Shown here: piece by piece, positions 32,950 through 43,481 of the stretch | How the letters are laid out: every line of letters starts with the position of its first letter | How positions within the stretch are numbered: the first letter of the stretch is position 1 | Assembly: GCA_023515795.1 (NCBI GenBank) | Contig: JALGPX010000021.1 | Location: 32,901-96,900, forward strand | DNA: 64,000 bases | Reading direction: 5' to 3' | Source of the DNA: Amoeboaphelidium occidentale | Taxonomy: Eukaryota; Aphelidiomycota; Aphelidea | Notes under the pieces: generated by a model | Told to the model about the DNA's origin: nothing | Databases searched by the model: none | Seen by the model: the letters and a program-made list of their open reading frames with translations, nothing else | Translations under genes and position numbers: made by a program

Positions 32950-34302
32950 ATGTTTGGGACTTCGACGTTTGGCTCATTCCAAGCACCACAACAGCAGCAG
33001 CAGCAACAGCAACCACAGACGCAACTCTTTCAGCAACAGCAACAGCCTCAGCAGCTACAACAACAGCAACAAGTCCCTTTCCGTCCAGAAACCAAATTTA
33101 ATGATTTACCACAGAATGTTCAGAATTACTTGATAAACCTCGACAAGAAGATCCAACAGACAAGACTCAGTCTGCACTCCATCAACCCTGAACCGGTCGA
33201 GCTTAAAATACCAGCCATGCCAATTTCAGATCTTCCGGACGTTCAGGCATTGAAGAAATCCATAAATGAATTATTGGAAATATTCGACAGCACAAAACAC
33301 TGTGGCCAATACTCTCCGAACGATGCGGTGTCGAAGTACGTTTACACGCTGCCAAGTCTGAATGAAGTATCAGAAACTTTGGATATGATAATTCAGATGG
33401 ATACCGATGGCGCGTGCTCTGCTGATGATGTGAAGGATGCGATCGCTTTATTGACAAGGATTGTTGAGTGTATTGAGCGTAAACTAACGGAAGGATGGGA
33501 ATTAGAGGCTGTTTACGAGAAATGGAAGAAGACTATGGGCAAAAGTGGTCGTACTTCTGTTTACTCAAAGTTTGATGGTAGAGGAAGTATGAGTGAAGTA
33601 GCAAGTCGACTGGTTAACAGAAGTGTTTATGGCAATGCTCCTGCTAATGTTAATACGACAGCAACAGGATCATTATTTAATCCAGCTGGTTCCACAACAG
33701 GCGGAAGTTTGTTTGGTCAACCGTCCACGACTACTGGTGGCGGATTATTTGGTTCCAACGCGGGCACAACAGGTGGCGGTGGGCTATTCGGACAAGCAAA
33801 TACTTCTACTTCAACAGGTGGTGGTCTGTTTGGGCAGAGTAATACCACAAACGCTGGTGCGACAGGTGGAGGGCTTTTTGGTTCAAACACTGCTAATACT
33901 TCTACTACAGCAGGCGGTCTTTTCGGTCAGACTAATACCACAAACACAAGAGGCGGTCTGTTTGGTCAAAGTACTAATACTAATGCTGGTGGCATGTTTG
34001 GTTCAAACACGGGAAATGCTACAACCAATACGAGCGGAGGCTTATTTGGTCAACCTTCTACAACCACTGCAGGCACGAGTCTATTTGGTCAGAATACTTC
34101 CACTACAGGTTCAACAGGAACAGGAGGATTATTTGGTCAAACTAATAACACAAGTGGCGGTCTATTTAGTCAATCTACTGCACCTAGTGGAGGTCTATTT
34201 GGTCAGAGCACAAATGCAGGCAGTGGCTTATTCGGCCAGAGTCAGCCTGCCACCACAGGAACAGGATTATTTGGTCAAAGTAACATGTTTGGGTCCAAAT
34301 AA
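32950..34302 (+). CDS. FG-repeat nucleoporin of the Nup62 complex (Nup49/Nup58-like)
   Basis: 450 aa. A poly-Gln stretch (residues about 14-45, CAG/CAA) precedes a central helical, coiled-coil region (about 50-215) opening FNDLPQNVQNYLINLDKKIQ, the kind of start seen in Nup49/Nup58 proteins. The C-terminal half is about 20 GLFG repeats with Thr/Asn/Gly spacers. The Nup62-Nup58-Nup54 (Nsp1-Nup49-Nup57) trimer lines the central pore and binds transport receptors. Nup54/57 is the main alternative; the short helical region with GLFG after it favours the Nup49/58 type. Start codons of this gene and the glycosyltransferase are 28 nt apart. Confidence 0.75.
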   Translation: MFGTSTFGSFQAPQQQQQQQQPQTQLFQQQQQPQQLQQQQQVPFRPETKFNDLPQNVQNYLINLDKKIQQTRLSLHSINPEPVELKIPAMPISDLPDVQALKKSINELLEIFDSTKHCGQYSPNDAVSKYVYTLPSLNEVSETLDMIIQMDTDGACSADDVKDAIALLTRIVECIERKLTEGWELEAVYEKWKKTMGKSGRTSVYSKFDGRGSMSEVASRLVNRSVYGNAPANVNTTATGSLFNPAGSTTGGSLFGQPSTTTGGGLFGSNAGTTGGGGLFGQANTSTSTGGGLFGQSNTTNAGATGGGLFGSNTANTSTTAGGLFGQTNTTNTRGGLFGQSTNTNAGGMFGSNTGNATTNTSGGLFGQPSTTTAGTSLFGQNTSTTGSTGTGGLFGQTNNTSGGLFSQSTAPSGGLFGQSTNAGSGLFGQSQPATTGTGLFGQSNMFGSK

Positions 34303-34350
34303 AGTGTTATCCTCTTTTCTACGTTGAAACGATTATCTCATCAAAACGGA

Positions 34351-37300
34351 ATGGAAGCGAGACAGGAGAAACTGGAAAGAGCAAAACAGAAATTGGAAAA
34401 GTTGCGGCGTAAAAAGTCGATGAGCTCACGGGAGTCGCTGAAGTCTGACGGAGCAACGGGCGAAATGGAGAATAGTGCTGCTTCATCGATGCAAGACCTT
34501 GCAAGAGACTCTTATGATTCCCTTAAAACAGATCAGCCTTCAATTAAAACATCAAAGGATGTATTCTTTTCATCAGATTTGATTTCTTCTGTTGCAGTTG
34601 ATAGCGGTACAGTAGCAGGTGGAGGTGATAATGGTCGTCCTGTTTCTGTGTTTCAGAGTTACTCAGTTGATTCCCTTGGGATTATAAACTATGATAATGG
34701 AAGTCAACAGATGCAACCGAAAGCCTCTGATAAGCCGCTGATACCGCCTGCGCACGTTATCGATAATGCGCCTGAATACGATCAACCTCCTGAGTTCGTT
34801 TCGCAATCTGCACAGGCCTCGCTCGCAGACTTGAACAATAACGATGAAGATTATCAGCAGAAAGTCATTAGATTGTTACAGACTGAGAATAAGGCACAGT
34901 TGGAACGCATAAAGTATTTAGAGGAACAGTTGGGGCTTTTGAATAATGAGAGTATGGCTAAAGATCGTGCTGAAGCTGCTATGCACCGATTAAAGGATAA
35001 CTATGATGCTTTAATGAAAGAAAAGAGCGCATTACAGTCGGATTATGATAATTTACAGGGTGCATTCGAGAAGGAGCGCAGTACATTAACGCAAATGAGG
35101 CAAGAGAATGAAACATTAATCAGGAATTTGGATGATGTTACGATGAACAATAATCAATTGAAGAATGAGCTTGAACATATTAAAGATCGGCACGTTGTTG
35201 AAATTGATAATTTGAGTAATCTCTTGGAGCAGAGCACTGAGGAAGTTCAGGCTATTCGTAATGAATTGGCTGATTCTGTTCAGGAGAAGGATCATTACAA
35301 AGAGAAACTGTCTTTTATAAGGACTGTGCTGAGTAGTGTTGATGGTGTAGAAATGGGATTAGGCGCTATTTCTAAAGAATGGGATACATATAAAGGCGAA
35401 GTTGGAAAGATCAAAGAAGCATTAGAAGAAGCTCAAAACTCCAAAAACAAACTCATTGAAGTATCAAATGAACGAGATAATTTGAAAGCGCGTATAGGCA
35501 AGATGGATTTATTAATTGCAGACTTTGAACAGTTGAAAAATGAGTATGATCAAGTTTTGGATGAAAAGCAAACATTTCAAGAAAGAATACAATCGATGGA
35601 AAGTACAGTTGAACAAACAAGGAATGTTAAAGAAGAGCTTAATGCAATAATAGCAGAACGTGATGACTTAGCTGAAAGAGTTAAAGTATTGGAGAAAATT
35701 TTAGCAGATCTTGAGCAACTGAGAAGCAATTCTGTTGGCTTAGAGACGCAAAATTCAGAACTAAAACGAAGTGTTGAGGATCTAGAAAGAAATTTGATGG
35801 CATCAGAGAAAGCCAAGTTGGAGCTACAGAACGCTCAGACAGAGATAGATCAGCTCAAAGAGAAGGTCACTTCATTGCAAAGCGCTGTTGAAGACAATGT
35901 CAGCACAAGACGGACACTTGACACGTTAACGGACGAACGTGATTCTTTGGAATCAAGATTGAATGAAGCAATGGAAGAACTATCTGTTGCAAAGGATGAG
36001 AAGGCAGATCTTACAGAAAGGATTAATTCGTTACAAGCTCAATATGAAAATGTCATTTCAGATCTCGAAAATCAAGCAGTTATGACGCAAGAACAAGAGC
36101 GACAAGTACAGCGTTTAATGGAAGAGAATTCTGGCTTAACGCAAAAGCTTGCTGAATTTGGAAAACTCGGAGAAGATCACATCGAATTTTTGAAGCAAAT
36201 CGATGAGCTACAACATAAAGTCCAGGACTCAAAAGACGAGTGTGAGTTCTTGAAGAAGCAGAATGACGAGCTCATGGAAAAGCAAGCAGAGAACGAAAAG
36301 CTTCAAGAAGAATATGTTTTGTTGAAATCTGAATTCGATTCTGCCAAAGAAGAGTTCCAGGAATTACAATCAGATTTTGATAAATTGCAAGAAGATCATT
36401 CAAACTTAAAATCAGACTATGAAAGTTATAAGAATGAATTGACAAGAGTGGAAAAAGAGTGGAGTAATCTACGTAAAGAATACGATGCTGTTTGTGATGA
36501 AAAATCAAATATTGCCTCCGAGTTTACGAGACTCATTGAGCAGTTTGAAGACATTAGACAGAATTACGGTTCTGTTCAAAAGAAGAATGACGCTTTAAAT
36601 CTTGAGTATGAGCAACTGATGGCGAAACACACTGAACTTCAGCAGAATCTGGAAGAAACTGTCAATAACTATGAAGAAAGATCCAAGAAAACTGAGAGAA
36701 AAGATTCATTAAAGAGTCGACAGCTTGAACTGAGAGTGAAAGAGTTGGATGAGGAAGTACAGGTCCTCCAGACTGAATGCAACAAAGTTTTAACGGACAA
36801 CAAGGAACTGCTACATGAGAAAGAGGCGATAATGACGAAGTTGGAGTTACTAGAAAATGAGCTAAATGAACGCCGAGCTGAAGACAAATCCATCAAGTAC
36901 AAAGAAGTTATTGAAAAGATGAAGGAGCAATTAATGGACATCACAAAGAAGTATGACGAGTACCGCAGTCACATGGAAGAGATGATGAAGCAATATGAGG
37001 AGCAAACTCAAGAATTAGAAAAGCGTAACAATATGCTTGAATCAGAACTAAAGCAATTATTCCTGCAGCAGACTGTACGTGAAGAGAATCATCAAACTGG
37101 TTTAGACTCAGATCAGATCGAAGAATACGAGAAAAGTCTTGCACATGCAACAAAGACTATTAAACTGCTCAATGATGAAATCGATCGGAAGAATACTCAC
37201 ATAATGGAACTTGAAAAGGAATTAGTCCTGAAACCACTTACTGTTTCTTCTGATATGGACTTGGCTTCACCTGTCAGCAATCTTGATATGCAGTTCAGTC

Positions 37301-38510
37301 AGGAGCTGCACAGAACAACTGAAACAGTGAATGTAATCGACAATCTTATCAAAAATGCTTCAGATTCAAAACCAGCCAACCTTAGTCATGATGAGCATGA
37401 TGCAAAGCTCACAAAGCTTGTTGAATTGATTTATGATGAACTCAAGAAACTCTCAAATCATAATCAAAGTACAGGAAACTTAGTTGTTCTTGTTTCAGAG
37501 CTAAAGAAAGCCTTATCCGAAGATGGAGCAGGTGTTGCGCATTCTTTTATCGACATCCCGAAAGACGCCACTCAAACGGAAGTTGATCAACTAAGGAACG
37601 CCTTGAAAGAAGCAACAGACAGTCTGATTACTGCGTCAACATCTCACTTTAGATCAAGCGAGTCTAATGCGTCGATTAATCTTTTACAGACTCATTTGCA
37701 ACAGCTAAGAAAAGTATGGGAACAAGAAGTGGAATCTAACGAAGCTCTTCGCTCTGTAATCCAAGATCTAAAGACTCAACTATCACTTCAAAATGGATCT
37801 GGATCGAAAGAAGACGAAAAAAGTGTTGAAACTAGACTTCTTACTCAGAAACGTGAATTGCTTACTCGCTTCAAAGTGAAGATCAATGAATACGTTGAAA
37901 TCATAACCAAAGTTCGGAAAGAAGCTGAAGCATACAAAGAGGCATATCTGAAACTCAAAAGAGAATCTCAGAGTAACGGCAGCTCTTCCAGAAGATCATC
38001 TAAGCTGAATTTAGAGGCTTTACAAGCAGAAGTTTACCAACTACGACAAGAGCAGTCTCTTCTCAGGAGATCGATTGATGATTCAAGACGGCCAATTAGA
38101 TCAGATTCTCCAGAGAAGCACTTCTCTCATTGCAAAACTTTAGTGAGTGAGAATTTGGCCTTAAGGTTTAGGCTCAGAAGAGAGGCTGGCTATAGATCTG
38201 ATTTGATATATCAGAAGAATTACATTCTAATGCTTATGGGAGGATTGAGAGAATGGTAATTTTTAATTCTGTTCTGTTTCCGTCTAATTTTAGTGAACGT
38301 CTTGCTATGGTGTTGGTAGCTAGAATAGGAATAAGCACAAGTAGAATTGGCGCTTACAGACCAAAGAAGGCCAGACTTAAAAAGTGTTTCGTCGCAGTAT
38401 TGTTTGCATGCAGGCTGAAAATACTCAGCACTAAGTGGACCCACCTGAAGAACGATTACAAGCAACAATATCTATTGTCAGCACACATGACTTCCCTGGA
38501 AAAACTATGA
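34351..38510 (+). CDS. giant coiled-coil protein with C-terminal PACT domain (pericentrin/AKAP450-like)
   Basis: Join 34351..38255, 38294..38510 (1,373 aa). The 38-nt intron (GTAATT...TTTAG) is decisive: it joins LIYQKNYILMLMGGLRE to CERLAMVLVARIG, matching the PACT signature of pericentrin/AKAP450 (YQKKYLLLLIGGFQECE... and a following Val/Ala/Arg-rich helix, here FVAVLFACRLKILSTKW). The N-terminus (MEARQEKLERAKQKLEKLRR) is a basic helix similar to golgin N-termini. Residues about 180-1,000 are near-continuous heptad coiled coil. PACT recruits such proteins to centrosomes or spindle pole bodies through calmodulin and centriole proteins, where they anchor gamma-tubulin complexes. Confidence 0.85.
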
Positions 38511-38552
38511 AACAAACTTTGAATAGAATCATCTTTTTCAAGTGTCTGTTAC

Positions 38553-39329
38553 ATGATGACGAATTTCGATTTGACCAACACTGATGATTTGGCCTTAACG
38601 TGGATGGCACTTGCAGCGATTGTTTTTATTATTCTGCAGTTCAGAAAGGCCCCATACGGAAGGTTTCATAAGACGGAAAGATCTGCTATTTACCTCTTTG
38701 ATCTGAATGGTAAATTAGGCTGGTTCATACAGGAAATCGTGAGCCCTTTGTCGCTTGTCTACTTTTTCAGCAAGGCGACTGGGCCAGTAACCTTTGCACA
38801 AGTATTCTGTTTAATCGTTTGGCTGATACATTACATCAATCGATCTATTGTCTATACACTGAGAACACCGTCAATGAAACCAACTCAGTTCATGGTTGTG
38901 CTATTCGCGGTATTCTTCAATTTCGTTAACGGATACTTGAATGGGACGCAATTACGGCTGAGCGCTGATATGAACATGTTCAGCCTTCATTTGAACGCAG
39001 GCTTCCTGATCTTCATATTAGGGATGTACATTAACATTAAAAGCGACGAAATATTGATGAACCTTCGTGCTAAGTCAAAGAACAAGACTGAGTACTACAT
39101 TCCTACTGGTTTCATGTACAATTACATCAGCTGTGCGAACTATTTCGGTGAATTTATTGAATGGGTTGGCTTTGCTATAATGGTATGGAATACTGCTGCG
39201 TTGAGTTTTGCCGTGTGGACATTCTGTAACTTGTTCCCAAGGGCCATGGAAATTCACGCTTGGTACAAAGACAAGTTCAAAGAAGAATACCCAAAAGATC
39301 GAAAAGCATTTGTTCCATTCTTGGTGTGA
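38553..39329 (+). CDS. steroid 5-alpha-reductase family (SRD5A/DET2-type) enzyme
   Basis: 258 aa, almost the length of human SRD5A1 (259). Hydrophobic with about six TM segments. Conserved points seen: YGRF near the N-terminus, LIHYINRSIVYTLRTPS, NGYLNG, ILGMYINIKSDEILMNLR, and the NADPH-binding C-terminal part GFMYNYISCANYFGEFIEW, then HAWYKDKFKEEYPKDRKAFVPFL. The enzyme reduces the 4,5 double bond of 3-oxo-4-ene steroids in the ER in animals and plants. Related enoyl reductases (TECR) have a ubiquitin-like N-terminus that is absent here. The natural substrate in this organism is unknown. Confidence 0.9.
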   Translation: MMTNFDLTNTDDLALTWMALAAIVFIILQFRKAPYGRFHKTERSAIYLFDLNGKLGWFIQEIVSPLSLVYFFSKATGPVTFAQVFCLIVWLIHYINRSIVYTLRTPSMKPTQFMVVLFAVFFNFVNGYLNGTQLRLSADMNMFSLHLNAGFLIFILGMYINIKSDEILMNLRAKSKNKTEYYIPTGFMYNYISCANYFGEFIEWVGFAIMVWNTAALSFAVWTFCNLFPRAMEIHAWYKDKFKEEYPKDRKAFVPFLV

Positions 39330-39399
39330 TACTCAAATGCACAGAGAAATGTCTGTAATAAAGAGTTGAAACAACGCTAAGTCGCGTTTCTTTCACGAA

Positions 39400-41640
39400 A
39401 TGGCTGAGATCATAGATTTGACAGGCGAGCCAGATCGAACCGTTGAGCGTAAAGAGCGCAGGCCTTTGGAAATTGCGAATTCAAGAGCGAAGGATTCAAT
39501 TTACTGGAAAGTTTTTATGACGATTCTATGTTTACTTAATACGGATTTGTGTAATGAGGAGGAATTGTCTTTCATAAATAAGTTCAAGGTTGAGTATAAT
39601 GCTGCTACTCAGTACCTATACATCAGGCTTTTCTTACGGCGGCGCAAAAAGTATCACTCAATTGAAAGCATAAATTATGATGGTTTTACCTCTGAATTGA
39701 CTTTAAGTTGTCTTAAGAGGTTGAGTGATGATGGCTTGCTGACATCTGAAGTTGGTTCATCTTTGCATGATGTTTTAATTTTACTCAATTCCGATGCGTT
39801 GCGTGAATTATGCAAAAGCATGAGAATACCGACTTCCAGTAACAATACCAAAGAGCGAATGATTGCTGAACTGAAAGAGCAAGCAAAACGGGAAGCCAAA
39901 GCTCAAAAAATGTTTGGGATACGCAAAGCTGATGGTACTGCGAAAGTATGCAAAGTTCAAGAAAGAGCAAGAAAGCTTCTGGGTCACGTGTTTAAGTTGA
40001 ACGAGAATTACTTTGAGATCATTCAGAGGTTTCACTTGAGTTATTTCTGTTTTACTGAATGGAAGGAAGAATCATTTCTTGTGGACGAGTTATTAACACA
40101 GTTCCAGAAAAAGTCCTTTCCGGATTATGAGTTTGATAATTATTTTGTATTTCAAAACAGACAAGAGTTGCTTGATTATGAGTACGCGTTGAAGGCTGAG
40201 TATGCTTTGGTGAAATTCTATGAAGAAAAGAATTATGCCGACGCACATGAAATTGTTAAAAAGTACTTACAAGAAGCCAAAAATTGCTTATGCAAAGAGG
40301 AACCTGTTTTTACCGAAGAGCTGACTGAATTCGTAAAAGTTCTGCGTGGTTGGTTTAGCGCTAAATCTGTATGGATGCGGTTTCTTCGATTATCCTGTGA
40401 AGTTTATGCAAAGCTGAAACTTCGAGAAGAAGAATTTATGCTCCTGAAAATTCTTTTGTACACCCCTCGCTTTGTGGGCTCAACTCTGAGCAGAGGTCGA
40501 TTATGGGATCGGTTAGCTTTGGTTTGCGAGAGATATGTTCCATTGAAGATGCTACAAGAATTTTATCCTGGTGATACTTCCCCTGAAACGCAGCAAGAGC
40601 AGGATAACGTTATTATTGTAATTGACGATGATGATGACTTTGTTGACGATTTCGTAATTGAAGACTCTAAATCGAAAGGAAAGAAGGAAAAGACTAAGAT
40701 GACTTCGGCGACTGATGCAGACAGAGTTTTACGGCGAAGAATTACTTTGAAGGTGCTTCAAGAGGCCTTAAATGATGAGTCTGTATCCGCATCAAGGAGA
40801 ATCTGTTTGGAACAAAGAAAGGCTCGAATTGAACATTCATTACTTCATGCAAAAGAGCGCAAACGGAAAAGACAAGAATCAGAAACTGCAAATGACAGCG
40901 TTAAAGATTCTTACTCAGATGAAGAGAATGATGCAGTCCCTTCAGTCATATTTGGCCAAAAGGTCGTTACAGGCTCAGCTTCAGGATCCAGAAAATCAAT
41001 GTGGTTTCTGGAAACGGGAGATAATTCCACTGGTGGAGATGTGCTTCATGTCACTGTCGAGGAAAGAGTTTTACTGGAATATTCACAAAAAGGTTGGACA
41101 GGATATCATGCGGAGGGCTCTCTTTTTTCGACTCTATTTTCTTTATTGTTTTACGATATACTTTTTATCTCTGATGTTCCTGGAGCTTTCATTCACGGGT
41201 TTCAGGTTGCTCCTATGGATTTATCAACCGAATGGTTCTATCTTAATAGGAAAATTGAGATCGATGATAGACTTGAAAAGATAAATGATATCAAAGCTGC
41301 TGTTCAGTTACTACAGACAACATTTGATTCCATTATGGAGAAACAACCTTCTTGTGTTGGTTTGAGTTGGGATTATCCTATTGATCACTTGAAAGACTTA
41401 TGCTTGTGTTTGGGCAGCGAAAGATTAAAAAAGGTTATGCAGAAGTTTGCAACAAATTACAGAAATAGCCGCAGTGGTTTACCTGATTTGACCGTTTGGA
41501 AGCCTGGAACTGAACTTGTAAGAATGATAGAGGTCAAAGGTCCTGGTGATAGACTTCGATCTCATCAGGAACTCTGGAAAAATGCTTTAAACGAAATCGG
41601 AATACCAACAGAAGTCTGTCAAGTTCGCGACAGGAAATGA
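39400..41640 (+). CDS. FAN1: FAN1 Fanconi-associated structure-specific nuclease
   Basis: 746 aa. The C-terminal VRR_NUC domain is clear: GLPDLTVWKPG, then IEVKGPGDRLRSHQELW and a closing EVCQVRD strand, which carries the PD-(D/E)xK catalytic residues. A SAP-like helix pair (LCKSMRIPTSSNNTKERMIAEL) and TPR-like helical repeats precede it. An acidic insertion (IVIDDDDDFVDDF) and a basic linker (KERKRKRQE) divide the helical and nuclease parts. The UBZ zinc finger of vertebrate FAN1 is absent, as in fungal FAN1. It cuts branched DNA for interstrand crosslink repair and restrains repeat instability, which is of note in a genome rich in CAG tracts. Confidence 0.93.
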   Translation: MAEIIDLTGEPDRTVERKERRPLEIANSRAKDSIYWKVFMTILCLLNTDLCNEEELSFINKFKVEYNAATQYLYIRLFLRRRKKYHSIESINYDGFTSELTLSCLKRLSDDGLLTSEVGSSLHDVLILLNSDALRELCKSMRIPTSSNNTKERMIAELKEQAKREAKAQKMFGIRKADGTAKVCKVQERARKLLGHVFKLNENYFEIIQRFHLSYFCFTEWKEESFLVDELLTQFQKKSFPDYEFDNYFVFQNRQELLDYEYALKAEYALVKFYEEKNYADAHEIVKKYLQEAKNCLCKEEPVFTEELTEFVKVLRGWFSAKSVWMRFLRLSCEVYAKLKLREEEFMLLKILLYTPRFVGSTLSRGRLWDRLALVCERYVPLKMLQEFYPGDTSPETQQEQDNVIIVIDDDDDFVDDFVIEDSKSKGKKEKTKMTSATDADRVLRRRITLKVLQEALNDESVSASRRICLEQRKARIEHSLLHAKERKRKRQESETANDSVKDSYSDEENDAVPSVIFGQKVVTGSASGSRKSMWFLETGDNSTGGDVLHVTVEERVLLEYSQKGWTGYHAEGSLFSTLFSLLFYDILFISDVPGAFIHGFQVAPMDLSTEWFYLNRKIEIDDRLEKINDIKAAVQLLQTTFDSIMEKQPSCVGLSWDYPIDHLKDLCLCLGSERLKKVMQKFATNYRNSRSGLPDLTVWKPGTELVRMIEVKGPGDRLRSHQELWKNALNEIGIPTEVCQVRDRK

Positions 41641-41671
41641 TCGAGCTGTTTCACCTCATTTCGTCACCATC

Positions 41672-43473
41672 ATGATCGGTGCTTTGGTAATCGCTCAAGC
41701 CCTTAAGAAACAAGGCAAGCAATAAACATTCGTATTTAATATCATGGTAGGCGTGACAGTAGTTTTTGGTGTAGTGGGAATTCCGGTAATTGAAGTCGCA
41801 GAAGCATGCCGTGTGGAAGGGATTCAATTCATTGGAATGCGTAACGAACAAGGAGCAGCATATGCCGCCAACGCTTGGGGTACAATATTGAGAAACCTTA
41901 GTTGCTGAGTCTGTAGGATATTTTACAGGTCAGCCTGGAGTTTGTTTAGTTGTGAGTGGTCCTGGTTTGGTTCATGCGTTGTCTGGTTTGGCTAATGCGC
42001 AAGAGAACTGTTTCCCGATGCTTCTACTCGCTGGTTCTTCTGACCTGGACCAGAGTTCTAAAGGAGCGTTTCAAGAAATGGATCAGATACAGGCTGCTAA
42101 ACAATTTACAAAGTATGCTGCACGTCCAGACTCTATTGAGCGCATTCCATTCTTCGTCGAGAAAGCTATGAGAGCTGCTGCTAGTGGAAGACCTGGCGCT
42201 GCGTACATTGATCTTCCAGGGTCTTTGATAACTGGCTCAGTATCGTCGGAAGATGAAATAGTTTCAGTCTGCAAGTATCAAGTTGCACCAAGACCATTCG
42301 CTGATCCTGTCTTGATAAGACAAGCGGTAAAAGAACTTTTAAATGCTAAGAAACCGCTTGTCATAATTGGTAAAGGTGCTGCATTGTCGAGAGGGTCTGA
42401 AGTTCCGATAAGAGAATTTTTAGAAGTTACGAATTATCCTTTTGTTCCGACCCCGTCTGGTAAGGGAGTTATTTCAGATTTACATCCTCAGAGTGCAGCA
42501 GCAGCACGCTCAACTGCTTTAAAGGAAGCTGACGTTATTCTTTTGTTTGGAGCTAGACTTAATTGGATTCTGCACTTTGGAGAAAAGCCAAGATTTAGAT
42601 CAGACGTTAAGTTTATTCAGATTGACATTAGTCCAGAGGAAATTGGAAACAATTCTTCTGGAAGAAATTTGGGATTAGTTGGCGACTGTTCCGCTGTTGC
42701 TAGTCAATTAGTTGCTGCATTGAAAGAAGCACAGGAACCCATCGCTCTTCCTTCTCATTCACAATGGCTGGCAGAATTAAACAAAAAGATCAAACTAAAC
42801 GAAAAGAAGACTCAAGATTTAATGAATGCCACTCAAAATCCAATGAGCTACTACAATGCCTTCAAAATAATCAAAGAATGGATGCCAGAAGACTGCATAT
42901 TTGTTAGCGAAGGTGCAAATACAATGGACATTGCGAGGACAATATTTCCTCAGCACAAGCCTAGAACCAGAATCGACGCAGGCTCCTTTGGAACAATGGG
43001 TGTTGGCGTAGGTTACGCTGTTGCTGCTCAGTTGGCTCATCCTGATAAACGTGTTGTTTGTATTCAAGGTGACTCTGCATTTGGTTTCAGTGCAATGGAT
43101 ATTGAAACTTGTTGCAGATTTAAACTTCCTATTACTTTCATTATTATAAACAACAACGGAATTTATAGCGGTATTGAGAGAAGTAATTGGGAAGAAGCGG
43201 ACAAGCAAGATCTTCCCTCTACTGCACTTTTGCCTGACGCAAACTATGAGTTTATATCAAAAGCATTTGGCGGAGAGGGCTATTTAGTAAAGAATCAAGG
43301 TGAATCTGTTTCTTTCATTTATTTACAATTTTATAGGTGAATTAAAAGAAGCACTCCAACAAGCAGACAGAAGCAAAATGCCTGTGGTTATTAATTGCCT
43401 GATTTCACCAATGTCCCAAAGAAAGGCACAGGAATTCAATTGGCTGACTCGTTCTGAAGATTCAAAATTATAA
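41672..43473 (+). CDS. HACL1: 2-hydroxyacyl-CoA lyase, peroxisomal (TPP enzyme)
   Basis: Join 41672..41714, 41751..41879, 41917..43299, 43337..43473 (563 aa). The first intron is GC-AG (GCAAGC...GGTAG, 36 nt); the other two are 37 nt. Spliced protein runs [58 protein letters not shown], matching HACL1 throughout. The TPP/Mg motif [13 protein letters not shown] ... INNNG is intact. It ends SKL, a canonical PTS1. HACL1 cleaves 2-hydroxyacyl-CoA to formyl-CoA and an aldehyde in alpha-oxidation. Oxalyl-CoA decarboxylase is a close relative, but the SKL end and higher similarity by eye favour HACL1. Its stop is 8 nt from the convergent gene. Confidence 0.93.
41715..41750 (+). other. GC-AG intron, 36 nt, in HACL1
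   Basis: Donor G|GCAAGC, acceptor GGTAG. It splits a Gly codon (phase 1). No GT donor nearby keeps the conserved [16 protein letters not shown] junction. Confidence 0.8.
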
Positions 43474-43481
43474 AATATTAT

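Noticed and set aside
33623-34327. Long alternative-frame ORF inside the FG nucleoporin
   Set aside because: It is a shadow of the repetitive GLFG coding sequence in another frame, with Leu/Val/Gln-rich repeats and no independent start signal.
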